A DNA stretch of 64,000 nt from CAVWXT01 sp963759115 (lineage in GTDB: Bacteria > Planctomycetota > Planctomycetia > Pirellulales > Thermoguttaceae), in assembly GCA_963759115.1 (NCBI GenBank), contig CAVWXT010000006.1:1488001-1552000 (forward strand), written 5' to 3'. Below are positions 1 through 8,020 of this stretch, piece by piece; the stretch's first letter is position 1; every line of letters begins with the position of its first letter. A model generated the notes under the pieces. That model searched no databases and was not told the DNA's origin. It worked only from the letters and a program-made list of their open reading frames with translations. The translations under genes and the position numbers were made by a program.

Positions 1-12
1 AGTAACGATCAT
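1..12 (-). CDS. 5' end of a gene running off the window (partial)
   Basis: Only the first four codons (Met-Ile-Val-Thr) are inside the window. The start is chosen because GGAGAAACGTC stands directly before the ATG on the minus strand. It continues the leftward gene train and has a TGACACCAA copy and a strong hairpin upstream. Nothing can be said about its product. Confidence 0.55.
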
Positions 13-30
13 GACGTTTCTCCAGGTAGT

Positions 31-68
31 TTGCTGACCGGTCGGGACAACTCCCGACCGGTCAGCAA
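31..68. repeat. Perfect 17-bp inverted repeat, 4-nt loop
   Basis: The arms TTGCTGACCGGTCGGGA and its exact reverse complement flank the loop CAAC. It lies between the TGACACCAA copy at 73-81 and the Shine-Dalgarno site of the gene starting at position 12, so a transcript of the leftward operon would fold here before the next start codon. There is no T-run on either side, so an attenuator, RNA-processing site or protein-binding site is more likely than a simple terminator. Confidence 0.6.
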
Positions 69-78
69 TTGGTTGGTG

Positions 79-501
79 TCACTTCTTTTCAACGACGAAT
101 AGCGAATCGCCGTTGTAACGGATCGGCTCTTCGTCTTCGCACAACTCGTTGTGCATCTCGGCCAGGGTTTCGCCACTGGTATGATGCAAGGCCAATTCGA
201 TGCGGTCGATCACATCGTCGAAATCGAGTGTGTCGGTAGGGGCTTCACTTCGCAAACGGCTGCACTCGATGCTGGCGATGAGTGCCGCCACCCGTCGTAA
301 CCGAACGGGGAAAGACGCAGCACTAACGCCTTCCCTCACGCATTCGTCCTGGGTCTTGGCCTCTTTCTCCAAGGCGGCGGCAACCATCAGGGGAGAAATG
401 TCGTTCTTCTCCCCGGCGTATTCCCACCCATTGAGAATCACGTCACGAGCACACTCGAACAGGTCTTCATTCTCGGCTTCAAGTCGTTTCAGAGCGTTCA
501 T
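79..501 (-). CDS. Hypothetical acidic protein, 140 aa
   Basis: The family is not recognised. The protein starts MNALKRLEAENEDLFEC, is rich in Glu and Asp and predicted mostly helical, with no membrane segment or cysteine motif. The start codon follows TCGAAAGGAAAACCA, a good ribosome-binding site. Its TGA stop is the first three bases of a TGACACCAA copy. It belongs to the leftward train of small genes between 7.3 kb and the left edge, which suggests expression together with them. Confidence 0.75.
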   Translation of the reverse strand: MNALKRLEAENEDLFECARDVILNGWEYAGEKNDISPLMVAAALEKEAKTQDECVREGVSAASFPVRLRRVAALIASIECSRLRSEAPTDTLDFDDVIDRIELALHHTSGETLAEMHNELCEDEEPIRYNGDSLFVVEKK

Positions 502-530
502 TGGTTTTCCTTTCGAGAAACTGGTTGGTG

Positions 531-884
531 TCAGTCACCGCCTTCCGACACCAACGGGTCGTCGTAATCCCAATCGAGATCAGGGAAAACGTCACAGAAA
601 CACTCGATTTGGAAGCCGACAACCCCGGCTTCGGCCAGGAACGGGCGCAATTCTTCTTCGTACGACGCAACGTCGCCGATGTTGAAGTCGCCGTTGTTGC
701 TCTCGACCACATCCCGACCTTCATCGGTCTTGGCCCAAGCCGTGACCGCTCGTGTGAGGGCTTCCTTGAGATCGTGGGCAGTCTGGATCTGATTGGTTTT
801 GTCGCAAACGATCACCGCACAGGTGTGTTCCTCTTCGCTGCTACGGATGACCACGGCTTGGAGCGTGCTGATGGGTTGACTCAT
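531..884 (-). CDS. Hypothetical protein, 117 aa
   Basis: The family is not recognised. The start is placed at the internal Met (MSQPISTLQ) because GGAGAAGAGAACT precedes it. The frame is open back to 929, but that extension overlaps the end of the upstream gene. The sequence is acidic with a Glu/Asp-rich C-terminus and has no signal peptide. Its TGA stop is part of a TGACACCAA copy. It lies between two other small hypothetical genes of the same train. Confidence 0.75.
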   Translation of the reverse strand: MSQPISTLQAVVIRSSEEEHTCAVIVCDKTNQIQTAHDLKEALTRAVTAWAKTDEGRDVVESNNGDFNIGDVASYEEELRPFLAEAGVVGFQIECFCDVFPDLDWDYDDPLVSEGGD

Positions 885-921
885 AGTTCTCTTCTCCTGT
901 TGTTGGATGCGGGTGGTCAGT

Positions 922-1478
922 TCACTCATCGTCGTCGTTGGTGTCAGCCAACCGCTCGTCTGCCTTCGTAACCCGCCCCGTGATATAGCCGATGATTTGC
1001 GCCAGGAAGGCCGCCCGTTGATGCCCCACCATGCCGTTGTAGGCGACCTTGAGCGGAGCCAGTTGCCGCTGGATCAGGTTCGTGCTCTTACCCCGCTTTT
1101 CCTGCCGCTCCAACTCTTGAGCGGCAAAAAAGGCGTCGTGGCGAGCCTGCCACCCAACGACACGGGGGTCGCTGTCGAGGAAGCCCACCCAGCGCCGGGC
1201 ATTGCCGAAGATCGTGCTTTCGTTGTCGGGGCTGCACTCAAACTCATAGATCGTTCCGGGACGGCCAACAAGCCGAGGAATCTTGCCACCGTAGATGCGC
1301 TCCTGGGGAAGCTGGTCAGGCAGCCGTTTCTCTTGCAGTTGCTCCTCGGTGATCGGCAGGAACACGCCGCCGAGTTTCTTGTCGGTGGTGGTGCAGGGGC
1401 GATGTAGACCAGCTTGACCGTGGGGTTTGGTTTCTTCTGCTCGGGATGTGGAGGCTGTTGATCGATCTTCTTTGCCAT
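922..1478 (-). CDS. Hypothetical protein, probably frameshifted near 1387
   Basis: No family is recognised. The frame starting at 1478 begins MAKKIDQQPPHPEQKK and reads sensibly to KLVYIAPAP. From there the protein-like sequence continues in another frame (TTDKKLGGVFLPITEEQL onward) to the stop at 922. The switch falls in a CCACCACCACC tract around 1387, so a one-base indel is the simplest explanation. An alternative is a start at 1536 overlapping the previous stop as ATGA, giving 204 aa in one frame, but its first 45 residues look non-coding. A TGACACCAA copy lies 42 nt upstream of the preferred start, and another lies inside the 3' end. Confidence 0.55.
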
Positions 1479-1532
1479 GGCGCACCTGTATTGGGAAATC
1501 TCTCGAACGTGCCAGGTTAGTTGGTGTCAGGC

Positions 1533-2282
1533 TCATTTTCCCTGTTCCTTCAACAGCCGCAGAAGCCCGTCGATCTGATCTTGCCCAGCCACCACCAAGT
1601 GCTCGAAGTCGGGAAAACTTCGGATCGGTGCCTCCACCCTGCCACCAGACAACGCATCCAGGGCTCCCACACCAGCGGCGATGAAGGCATTCCAGTCGGC
1701 GATGGTGTTGACCAACGCCGGAACGTCCCGGTCCTCAAAGAAGTCACCTTCATCGGAAACCGTTTCCAATATCCCCAGTTCCTTGGCACAATCCAACATG
1801 CGGCAGACGGAGAGGTGCGCCCTCAAAAAGTTGGGCACGCCACCACAATCCGCATTACTGGCATACTGCGTTTTGCAGAAGCCACGGCCTGACCAAGTGG
1901 TGTGGTTGGTGCGGAGCCGCCTCGGTCGCCCCCGCTCATCCTCGACGGTGATCGTCTTGAGGTAGGCCGCCAGGAAGATCTCCATCGGCTCACTGCCGGG
2001 GGCTACGTCGATCTGGAAACCGACGATCTCGTTGGCCGGGCAGTCCCAACCCCGCCGCCCGTCTGCGCTCCAGATCGTGTCCCTCGCCATGATCTTGAAC
2101 CAGCCGTATTTGTCATCGGCGGGGCCACGGTCGAACTGAGCCTCCTCACCCTGGAAGCAGAGGATGTCGCTCACGTTCTCGAACGGCAGATCCATTGCCC
2201 GCTGGCGCAGCTTCTCGATGATGGCCTTGGCCTCGGTCTTGCTTCGTGGTCCCTTGAAGTGCCAATGTATCGTCAGTCCCAT
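1533..2282 (-). CDS. Hypothetical protein, 249 aa
   Basis: The family is not recognised. The protein begins MGLTIHWHFKGPRSKTEA and has a helical N-terminal stretch, a central region with scattered Trp and Cys, and a C-terminus ending in LLRLLKEQGK. No signal peptide or membrane segment is visible. The gene is preceded at 44 nt by a TGACACCAA copy. The length and regular codon use in one frame support a real gene. Confidence 0.75.
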   Translation of the reverse strand: MGLTIHWHFKGPRSKTEAKAIIEKLRQRAMDLPFENVSDILCFQGEEAQFDRGPADDKYGWFKIMARDTIWSADGRRGWDCPANEIVGFQIDVAPGSEPMEIFLAAYLKTITVEDERGRPRRLRTNHTTWSGRGFCKTQYASNADCGGVPNFLRAHLSVCRMLDCAKELGILETVSDEGDFFEDRDVPALVNTIADWNAFIAAGVGALDALSGGRVEAPIRSFPDFEHLVVAGQDQIDGLLRLLKEQGK

Positions 2283-2332
2283 GTTGGTATCCGTGGTTGT
2301 TGGAGTTGTTCGTTACGCCGCTGTAGTTGGTG

Positions 2333-3244
2333 TCAGCCCTCTTCGTCCCGAAGCCTCGACACCATCCGGTAGAATGAGGCCCTCGACTTCTTGGTGTTGG
2401 CGCAGAAAAAGGCCATTTGGTCTTTGACGTTTTCCGGAAAACGTTTTAGGGCCTCCCGCAGCACACGCAAGTCATGGCTCCGGCTGTCCAGCCTTCTCGC
2501 CGCTTGCTGCTTGCGGCCGAGAGTCTGCAACTGGCTCTTCACGAGCGGTCGCCAATCCAGCCCCTCGGAGCGGGCATACTGGAGCTTTCGCAGGCTTGGC
2601 CCAAGTAGCCGCATGGAAAGTTGGAGATCCTCGCTGTTCTCTGCGATATAGTCGATCACCACGCCACAATCAGTCGGTGTCACTCCCTGGAAGCCGTTCA
2701 GGGAAACGCAGCGCATGAGATCGAGAACTTCTTCGTTGGTGGCGCACAATTCGAAGATGTCGCATCTCGACAACACGGCCCGAAATGCATCGTTCCGGCC
2801 AGGAATCACGTTCGCCGCAAAAATGCAGCGGGAAGTGAACTCGAACATCGGCGGCAGATCGGAGGGGAGTTGGCTCGATCCATAGGTCACGACTCTCGGA
2901 TGGCCCCATAGTGCCGACCGGAGCAGACCGAGGTGGGGCATCGAGGAGAAGACGGCATCGACATCGTCAAAGAACAGAACTCGCTCGTCCCGGTGCTGGT
3001 ACAGGATGCCGTACAGCGCCAGCGGCGTGATGTGCGAGTTGATCAGCACCGGCGTCACGTTCTCTTCGTCCAGGGTGCGAAAGATGGTGCGGGATTTTCC
3101 GAGCCCGCCCTGCGAGCCAAACACTAAGAGGGCGTGCGAGAGCTTGCGTGCCACCATCCGCACGTGGTGCGCCAAGAGTTGCTGTTTTTGCTCCAAGGCT
3201 GAAGTCCCCGGCGACTCCAGCACACTTTCCGTGTTTTCGTCCAT
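2333..3244 (-). CDS. AAA-type P-loop ATPase
   Basis: This 303-residue protein is an ATPase. A Walker A motif GSQGGLGKSR lies near residue 48, followed by a Walker B-like segment VLFFDDVD near residue 95, a sensor-like region and a helical C-terminal part rich in Arg and Lys. The start MDENTES is preferred over upstream in-frame codons because ACGAAAGGAAAACCG precedes it. Such stand-alone ATPases with weak similarity to DnaC/Cdc6-type proteins are common on plasmids and prophages, but the role here is unknown. It is the only clear enzyme among the small genes of the train and may be the motor of whatever they do. Its TGA stop forms part of a TGACACCAA copy. Confidence 0.75.
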   Translation of the reverse strand: MDENTESVLESPGTSALEQKQQLLAHHVRMVARKLSHALLVFGSQGGLGKSRTIFRTLDEENVTPVLINSHITPLALYGILYQHRDERVLFFDDVDAVFSSMPHLGLLRSALWGHPRVVTYGSSQLPSDLPPMFEFTSRCIFAANVIPGRNDAFRAVLSRCDIFELCATNEEVLDLMRCVSLNGFQGVTPTDCGVVIDYIAENSEDLQLSMRLLGPSLRKLQYARSEGLDWRPLVKSQLQTLGRKQQAARRLDSRSHDLRVLREALKRFPENVKDQMAFFCANTKKSRASFYRMVSRLRDEEG

Positions 3245-3279
3245 CGGTTTTCCTTTCGTGTTCGACCTGCTTGTTGGTG

Positions 3280-3954
3280 TCAAATGTCGGAGTTGCAGCG
3301 GGCCTCGAAGATTTCCTCCATCACACCATCCCACGTCACGGCACGCAGGCCCCGCAACCGATAGCCGCCTCCCCGGTCACTTGTAGGCAACCAACCAGGA
3401 CGACAGCGGCGACCACGGCTGAACATGGGCTCGATGTCCTTGCGGTGTTCGTAGATAACCTGTGTCTCGTACTGCGCACCTTCCAAGATGAGTTCGTGCA
3501 GTTCCTCACGCTTGTCGTCATCCAACGACTCGACCGGCTCATACTGGTGCTCGATGAACCAGAGTTCGTAGGAGGCGCACATCTCGCACAGGTGGAAGCG
3601 CTGGCGGCGGTCCAAGGCATAGACCCCGAAAATCCTGGTCGTGAGTTGCTGCACGTCCTCGCTCCAGTAATCACGATCCGGTATCTTGACGATGCAGGAG
3701 TCGGGCAGGAGTTGCACCTTGCCAACGGTTATCTCGGAACCGTCAGGCAGGAAGAAATCACCTGCCCGTTGGATGTAGGCCGGTTGGCCATCGTTCTTCC
3801 ACGCCTCTTCGGTGTACGCCTCACCGTGGCTGTACTCACCATCGACCATAAGGAGCGTGCAGTCGTCTCGGTCGAAATCCCGGCCTTCCTTCCCTTTCGC
3901 TGTGGGAATGAAGACGGCATTGGGGACGAACAAGCGTTTCTCTGTTGCCAACAT
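3280..3954 (-). CDS. Hypothetical protein, 224 aa
   Basis: The family is not recognised. The protein begins MLATEKRLFVPNAVF. It has an acidic middle region and a Cys pair (LCEMCASYELW) near residue 122, which could be half of a metal site, and an Arg/Gly-rich stretch near the C-terminus. The start follows CACGAAAGGACACGAC. The TGA stop is part of the TGACACCAA copy at 3274-3282. It sits just upstream of the ATPase gene, 35 nt apart, so the two are probably translated from one message. Confidence 0.75.
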   Translation of the reverse strand: MLATEKRLFVPNAVFIPTAKGKEGRDFDRDDCTLLMVDGEYSHGEAYTEEAWKNDGQPAYIQRAGDFFLPDGSEITVGKVQLLPDSCIVKIPDRDYWSEDVQQLTTRIFGVYALDRRQRFHLCEMCASYELWFIEHQYEPVESLDDDKREELHELILEGAQYETQVIYEHRKDIEPMFSRGRRCRPGWLPTSDRGGGYRLRGLRAVTWDGVMEEIFEARCNSDI

Positions 3955-3990
3955 GTCGTGTCCTTTCGTGGGTCGTTGCTCAACATCCCA

Positions 3991-4215
3991 TCAGTTGGTG
4001 TCACGCAGCACGGCCGTCCCGCACACAGCGCACACAAATGGCCCCTCGGGGTCGTCGAAAGCGAGACTCGAAACGTCGAGGTCGCCATCAGCCGTGGCGC
4101 TCCGCATAAACACCGGCCCGCTCGCCTCCAGCACGACGATTACCGGGACAGTGCCACGGCAGACTTGCGATGCACGAAACTGGGTGCCGTGGCACAAAGG
4201 ACAGGTCATTGTCAT
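3991..4215 (-). CDS. Small zinc-ribbon-like protein, 74 aa
   Basis: Two Cys pairs frame the protein: CPLC at the N-terminus and CAVC near the C-terminus. This spacing fits a zinc ribbon or rubredoxin-like knuckle binding one zinc ion. The start MTMTCPLC is chosen because GGAG lies six bases before it; an upstream ATG at 4227 would add four residues. Here the conserved motif is read through as Asp-Thr-Asn and the stop TGA follows directly, unlike neighbours where the motif itself supplies the stop. Function is unknown; nucleic-acid binding is a guess from the fold. Confidence 0.65.
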   Translation of the reverse strand: MTMTCPLCHGTQFRASQVCRGTVPVIVVLEASGPVFMRSATADGDLDVSSLAFDDPEGPFVCAVCGTAVLRDTN

Positions 4216-4267
4216 GTGTGTCTCCATTGCAGCAGTTGGTTTGGGATTGACGCTGGTCTACTTGGTG

Positions 4268-4615
4268 TCAGCCCCAAATCGTCCATTGGCGAAACTGGGG
4301 TTTCTTCCCAATGGCCTGGAGGAAGGCTTGCATTTCGGGAGTCTCGACCTTGGTGTAAAGCTCTTCCTCGTCAAAGCGAACGTAAACGGTCCCCTGTTCG
4401 AGATCATCGCTCCAATCGTCATGGCCAAGGAGGAAGGCTTCGGCAAAGAGTGGCAGAGTGGGCGGAAGGTGCTCCGCCAGAAACTCCTGTAGCGCCTCCA
4501 AATCACGGTCGTCGAGCAATCCTCCGGCCTTGACCCGATGTTCGTGGGGGAGAGCGGGGATCAGTTCGGCAGCAGCGACGATATAGCCGCAGCATGGATT
4601 ATCTCTCATTCCCAT
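4268..4615 (-). CDS. Hypothetical protein, 115 aa
   Basis: The family is not recognised. It begins MGMRDNPCCGYIVAAAELIP and has an acidic helical centre. The start follows ACGAAAGGGACAACC. The stop TGA belongs to the TGACACCAA copy at 4262-4270. No membrane segment or signal peptide is visible. Confidence 0.75.
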   Translation of the reverse strand: MGMRDNPCCGYIVAAAELIPALPHEHRVKAGGLLDDRDLEALQEFLAEHLPPTLPLFAEAFLLGHDDWSDDLEQGTVYVRFDEEELYTKVETPEMQAFLQAIGKKPQFRQWTIWG

Positions 4616-4645
4616 GGTTGTCCCTTTCGTGAAAGCTAGTCGATG

Positions 4646-4996
4646 TCACTCGAAAAGCGATTTCCACTCCTGGTAGGTGGCGCTGCCAGGCTCCCGGACT
4701 TCCTCCAGGTTGCCGTGGATGTCTCGACGGCGAATGATGCCTTCCGAATCGGGATATTCGATCACGCCGCCATCGCCCAACTCGAAGCCGCTTTCGCTCA
4801 GCTTCGGATTGTCCAGCACCTTGAACGAACAGCCCTCGACGCAAAAGCCGAAGTTGTCGGAGAGAAGATCTGCCGCCTCTTCCTCGGGATTCCAGTCGTC
4901 CTCGACGACGGCCAGGTGTTCCTTGGGCAACCCCAGTTCGCCTGGGTCCTGGTTGTCGGTGTCCCAGCGGATGTCGAACAGTCGCACGATCTTCAT
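4646..4996 (-). CDS. Hypothetical protein, 116 aa
   Basis: The family is not recognised. The sequence begins MKIVRLFDIRWDTDNQDP and is acidic, with mixed beta and helical character and two Cys (GFCVEGC). The start follows ACGAAAGACGAACG. Its stop lies in the one degenerate motif copy, TGACATCGA, which suggests that the motif drifts when not constrained. Confidence 0.75.
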   Translation of the reverse strand: MKIVRLFDIRWDTDNQDPGELGLPKEHLAVVEDDWNPEEEAADLLSDNFGFCVEGCSFKVLDNPKLSESGFELGDGGVIEYPDSEGIIRRRDIHGNLEEVREPGSATYQEWKSLFE

Positions 4997-5020
4997 CGTT
5001 CGTCTTTCGTGTAGTTGGTG

Positions 5021-5188
5021 TCAGCCCACGCAGAACACGTCGCCGGTCTCTTCATCTTTGACGACATCGAGAACCTCGAACTCCACGTCATAGCTTTCTC
5101 GGTGGACGATCTCGTATGGGATGCGAGCCCGAAGCTGGGCCTCGGGTAGGAAGGATTTCAATCTCTCAATCGCTTCTGCAACGTTCAT
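5021..5188 (-). CDS. Small hypothetical protein, 55 aa
   Basis: This short gene fills the space between its two neighbours. It reads MNVAEAIERLKSFLP and continues to a C-terminus FCVG. The ATG follows GTGAAGGAGCGTAACG, a good ribosome-binding site, and is preceded by a TGACACCAA copy 16 nt away. Its TGA stop is itself the start of the next copy. The fit to the train's pattern is the main reason to call it. No family is recognised. Confidence 0.7.
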   Translation of the reverse strand: MNVAEAIERLKSFLPEAQLRARIPYEIVHRESYDVEFEVLDVVKDEETGDVFCVG

Positions 5189-5256
5189 CGTTACGCTCCT
5201 TCACTTGGTGTCAGGCAGCCGGGGCATCCTTGCCCCTTGCCGCCACGATTGTGGAC

Positions 5257-5862
5257 TCACGCCATTGCCGTTTGGCGATAGTCCAGCGCCTCGAATGCCG
5301 CCCTGAGTTGTTCCTCGCTCGGGTAACCGCCTCTGTCATCGGTGTTCTCGATTGCATCGCAGTCGTATTCCGCAAGCCAGTGGAAGACTGCTCGCTCCCA
5401 ACCCTTGGGAAGCTCGTATTCCTTCTTCAGCTTCCAGGCGGCATCGCCAAAGTTTGCCAGGGTCTCCTCATATTCCCGTGCGTAGTAATCGTCTTCGTCG
5501 AGCAGTGGATAGTTGGCAAGGCGCACAGCCAACCCGTGATAGGTGCGGAACGCTTTCGTGATTTTGCTACGGCGAAAGACCCGAATGCTTGCCCCATCGA
5601 CATGTCCCACGGCCCAGTGGTTGTGGGTCTCGAACACCACGTTGGGGTCGGTGCCTTTCGTGAATGGTGTCAACGCCTCTTCGATGGTGCTGGCGTTGCT
5701 CTGATCCGTAAGACCGCTGTCACGGTTGTGCGTGTAGACAATGGCCCAGTTCTCGGCGTCTTTCAGTTCACTCGCCCGGTGCCAACATAAACAGTCGAAG
5801 TCCCGCCAGTTCCCTGCCGCCTCTTTGGCGGCCTCCTCCAGACTCATCTCGCCAAGTCGCAT
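5257..5862 (-). CDS. Hypothetical protein, 201 aa
   Basis: A cytosolic-looking protein starting MRLGEMSLEEAAKEAAG, with several aromatic residues (WAIVYTHNRDSGLTDQSN) and an acidic C-terminal half. Proteins of this sort occur in phages and plasmids, but the family cannot be named. The start follows ACGGGAGAACAGATC. It is the first of the small hypothetical genes downstream of ArdC, and its leader holds a TGACACCAA copy at 5906-5914 although no gene ends there. Confidence 0.75.
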   Translation of the reverse strand: MRLGEMSLEEAAKEAAGNWRDFDCLCWHRASELKDAENWAIVYTHNRDSGLTDQSNASTIEEALTPFTKGTDPNVVFETHNHWAVGHVDGASIRVFRRSKITKAFRTYHGLAVRLANYPLLDEDDYYAREYEETLANFGDAAWKLKKEYELPKGWERAVFHWLAEYDCDAIENTDDRGGYPSEEQLRAAFEALDYRQTAMA

Positions 5863-5983
5863 GATCTGTTCTCCCGTAGGTTTCGTTTCCTCAACGCCGA
5901 TGTAGTTGGTGTCAGGCTTGCATTCCCGAGGCGCAACGCCATAATCACGGATGTGGCTCCGACATCAACAAAGGAACCTTGCC

Positions 5984-6154
5984 ATGTACTACAACGCCCC
6001 GTGGTTCGTCGGCTGGGGCACGCTGTCCCTGATCAACGCTGGCCTCGCCCAGTGCAAAGGCCGAAGCGGGCTCTTGTGGTGGCTCAATTCGCTCTTTCTT
6101 GGGCCCATCGCCACGCTGCTGATTGTCGTCCTTCCCGCTGAGCGCCGCCTGTAA
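5984..6154 (+). CDS. Small two-helix membrane protein, 56 aa
   Basis: The gene faces away from the leftward train. The start MYYNAPWFVGW follows AAAGGAACCTTGCC. Two hydrophobic segments, about residues 7-18 and 29-49, are separated by a short basic loop (QCKGRSG). The pattern (loop KGRSG, then a segment with LGPIATLL, then a short charged tail) resembles small conserved membrane proteins in many bacteria whose role is not known. An upstream in-frame ATG at 5951 exists but has no good ribosome-binding site. Confidence 0.65.
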   Translation: MYYNAPWFVGWGTLSLINAGLAQCKGRSGLLWWLNSLFLGPIATLLIVVLPAERRL

Positions 6155-6357
6155 GCACAAAACAGCCGAGGGGAGTGCCGTCGATGATCGCTGGGGGCTT
6201 CGAGCCTTTGGCAATTCGCAGTGGTCACCGGAGACTGTCGGCCGCCAGCATCCGGTTTGCCTGCGTGTTCAGGTCGTCAAAGCCGTAGCCCGCTCACGGT
6301 CATGTCAGGCACTCTCGCCTCGGCTTGTCCCTTGGGACATTGGCTCAGTTGGTGTCA
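6155..6357. other. Gene-free stretch with an orphan leader motif
   Basis: No convincing reading frame was found on either strand between the small membrane protein and the ArdC gene. It contains the TGACACCAA copy at 6349-6357, the only one of the array not followed by a recognisable start codon and ribosome-binding site. A lost gene or a regulatory use of the motif is possible. Confidence 0.4.
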
Positions 6358-6363
6358 GAGAAA

Positions 6364-6394
6364 GGGGGCGGTAGCGACGGGCCACCGCCCCCGC
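6364..6394 (-). terminator. Hairpin terminator after the ArdC gene
   Basis: A 9-bp perfect stem GGGGGCGGT / ACCGCCCCC with an 11-nt loop lies about 10 nt past the ArdC stop on the minus strand and is followed by TTTC. It should reduce read-through from the ArdC gene into the train. Confidence 0.6.
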
Positions 6395-6404
6395 ACGGGA
6401 GAAG

Positions 6405-7316
6405 TTATTCTGCCAAGACTTCCTCGGGCTGCTCTATACGGGAGAATGACAGGATAAAGTCGGCGGCCTTGCTGGCTTGTCTACTGGCTTCGAAGATGTA
6501 GCGGCAGTCGCTCTGCATCTCCTTCAACCAGTGCTCCAGGTAGCTGACGTGGTTCGGCAAGTTCTGGGCGTTGGGGAGCCCCAACTCCGTTGCCAAGAAG
6601 CATGAGCCCATTTCCGCAATCAACTCGCCCATCGCATAGGGCCGCTCGGCTTGGTGCCAATCGAGCCGATTGGGATGTTCTGTCCAATGTACGCACTCGT
6701 GCAGAACCGTCTCGTAGTATTCCGGTGCGCTGAACTGTTCACGGCAAGGGACTTGGATGTAGTCACCCTGCCGGTGGTAGTAGGCCCGATTCCCGCCATA
6801 TCGAATATCAGCCCCGGTTGCCGCAATCACCCGATCCGCCTCCTCGTAGGTGACGATGGGATCGGCGCTGGCGACGGTGTAGCCGACACGCAGGTGATCG
6901 AGGCCACGCACTTGGTCGATGTTGAACACGGTGTAGCTCTTCATCACGAAAATGGTCTTCTTCCGCTCCTTGCCGGTGTCATCTTCCTCCATGATTTCGA
7001 TGGGCTTGAAGAAGATGATGCCTGTACCCCACTCGCCCGGTGGCACATTATCGGGTCTCTTCATCACGCTGCCGCCCATCTGATCCCACTGCCTGAACGT
7101 GGCCCACCACTTGCCCTGGAGGCCGTGCCGCATCGAGGCAAGCTGAAGCAGCAGCGGGTTGATCCCGGTATAGCGCCGCTTGCTGACGACGTTCGTTGGG
7201 AAGCCCGCATTAGGGTCCGCTCGCCACGGCATTCTCCACGGCGGGAGGCCACCTTTGGAAAGGGCCTCGATGATTTGGTTGGTGATGCGTTCCCGAATCT
7301 CGTTTTGCGTTGGCAT
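6405..7316 (-). CDS. ardC: ArdC-like antirestriction / ssDNA-binding protein with zincin domain
   Basis: ArdC proteins are carried by conjugative plasmids and other mobile elements and protect incoming DNA. They have an N-terminal single-stranded-DNA-binding domain and a C-terminal metallopeptidase-like domain. Both are visible here: the N-terminal half with IIEALSKGGLPPWRMPW and RRYTGINPLLL, then the zinc motif HECVHWTEH near residue 206 with downstream Glu residues. The start MPTQNEIRERI follows GGGAGAACGAGTC. The reading frame is open for 35 more codons upstream, but that part covers the leader motif. It heads the leftward train and is the best evidence that this block is a mobile-element segment. 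Confidence 0.85.
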   Translation of the reverse strand: MPTQNEIRERITNQIIEALSKGGLPPWRMPWRADPNAGFPTNVVSKRRYTGINPLLLQLASMRHGLQGKWWATFRQWDQMGGSVMKRPDNVPPGEWGTGIIFFKPIEIMEEDDTGKERKKTIFVMKSYTVFNIDQVRGLDHLRVGYTVASADPIVTYEEADRVIAATGADIRYGGNRAYYHRQGDYIQVPCREQFSAPEYYETVLHECVHWTEHPNRLDWHQAERPYAMGELIAEMGSCFLATELGLPNAQNLPNHVSYLEHWLKEMQSDCRYIFEASRQASKAADFILSFSRIEQPEEVLAE

Positions 7317-7524
7317 GACTCGTTCTCCCGTGGTTGTGACTGACGGTTTCCTAGTTGGTGTCAGCCGAGAGTGGCGAGAAGTCATTGCTGCGGTTCGCTC
7401 ACGGAAGTGGTAGGCAAACACCGGTCAAGATTGCTGCTCCCTCGGCCTCCTGGTAGAATCGTGGTCGGGTAGCCGCCTATAATTCCACGGGGAGTGGGCT
7501 TTCTCAGAGCAGGGTTTCAGACGT

Positions 7525-7986
7525 ATGCCCCTCGCTGATCCCGTTGCCGTCTACAACGCCGAAAACAATGTGGAGGCCCACTTCCTGTGCGGATTGCTGA
7601 TTGACCTTGGGGTCGAAGCCCACGTAACGGAAGACGTGTCGGTGGTGGGGCTGGCGCTCTTTGGGCCGCTGCCGGAAATCCACAAGCCCCAGGTATGGAT
7701 TGACCGCAAGGACTTGGAGCGGGCGAAGGCTGTGCTCGAAGGCTACGAGCGCCGCCTGGGCGATCGCCAGGGCGTCACCAATCGGTCTCCCGACTCGCCA
7801 ATCGAAGTGGTATGTGAAGAGTGCGGAAAGGTGAGCGTGTTTCCCGCAGAGATGTGGGGCACTGTCCAGGAGTGTCCCCACTGCGGTGAGTTCATGGATG
7901 TCGGGGACGATGATGTTGGGGACGAATGGAGAGTCGAGGGCGGAGACGAAGCCGCCGAATCCGGTGGCTCACCCACGGAAGAGTGA
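7525..7986 (+). CDS. DUF2007-like signal protein with C-terminal zinc ribbon
   Basis: The N-terminal ~75 residues resemble the DUF2007 'putative prokaryotic signal transducing protein' fold (VAVYNAENNVEAHFLCGLL ... VWIDRKDLERAKAVLEGYE). A zinc ribbon follows with CEEC and CPHC near residues 95 and 116, then a very acidic tail. DUF2007 proteins are thought to be small sensory or adaptor modules. The start ATG at 7525 has AGCAGGG upstream. It lies 34 bp before a TatA-like gene in the same direction, so the two probably form an operon. Confidence 0.7.
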   Translation: MPLADPVAVYNAENNVEAHFLCGLLIDLGVEAHVTEDVSVVGLALFGPLPEIHKPQVWIDRKDLERAKAVLEGYERRLGDRQGVTNRSPDSPIEVVCEECGKVSVFPAEMWGTVQECPHCGEFMDVGDDDVGDEWRVEGGDEAAESGGSPTEE

Positions 7987-8020
7987 GGTGGAATGTCGCT
8001 ATTGTTTGGGGAGCGCTGAC

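Larger units (their letters stand above)
73..7363 (-). repeat. Array of 14 TGACACCAA leader motifs (one per small gene)
   Basis: On the + strand the motif reads TTGGTGTCA. Copies lie at 73-81, 525-533, 938-946, 1521-1529, 2327-2335, 3274-3282, 3995-4003, 4262-4270, 4640-4648 (degenerate, TCGATGTCA), 5015-5023, 5205-5213, 5906-5914, 6349-6357 and 7355-7363. All have the same orientation, and thirteen stand about 16-60 nt upstream of a minus-strand start codon. In seven cases its TGA is the stop codon of the preceding gene, but before the genes at 5862 and 7316 and at 6349 no gene ends in it, so it is not just a stop codon. The consensus is roughly (C)TGACACCAACTA, often followed by ACGAAAGGA and the ATG. 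Related copies occur at 8314-8322 and 21821-21829. Confidence 0.8.
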
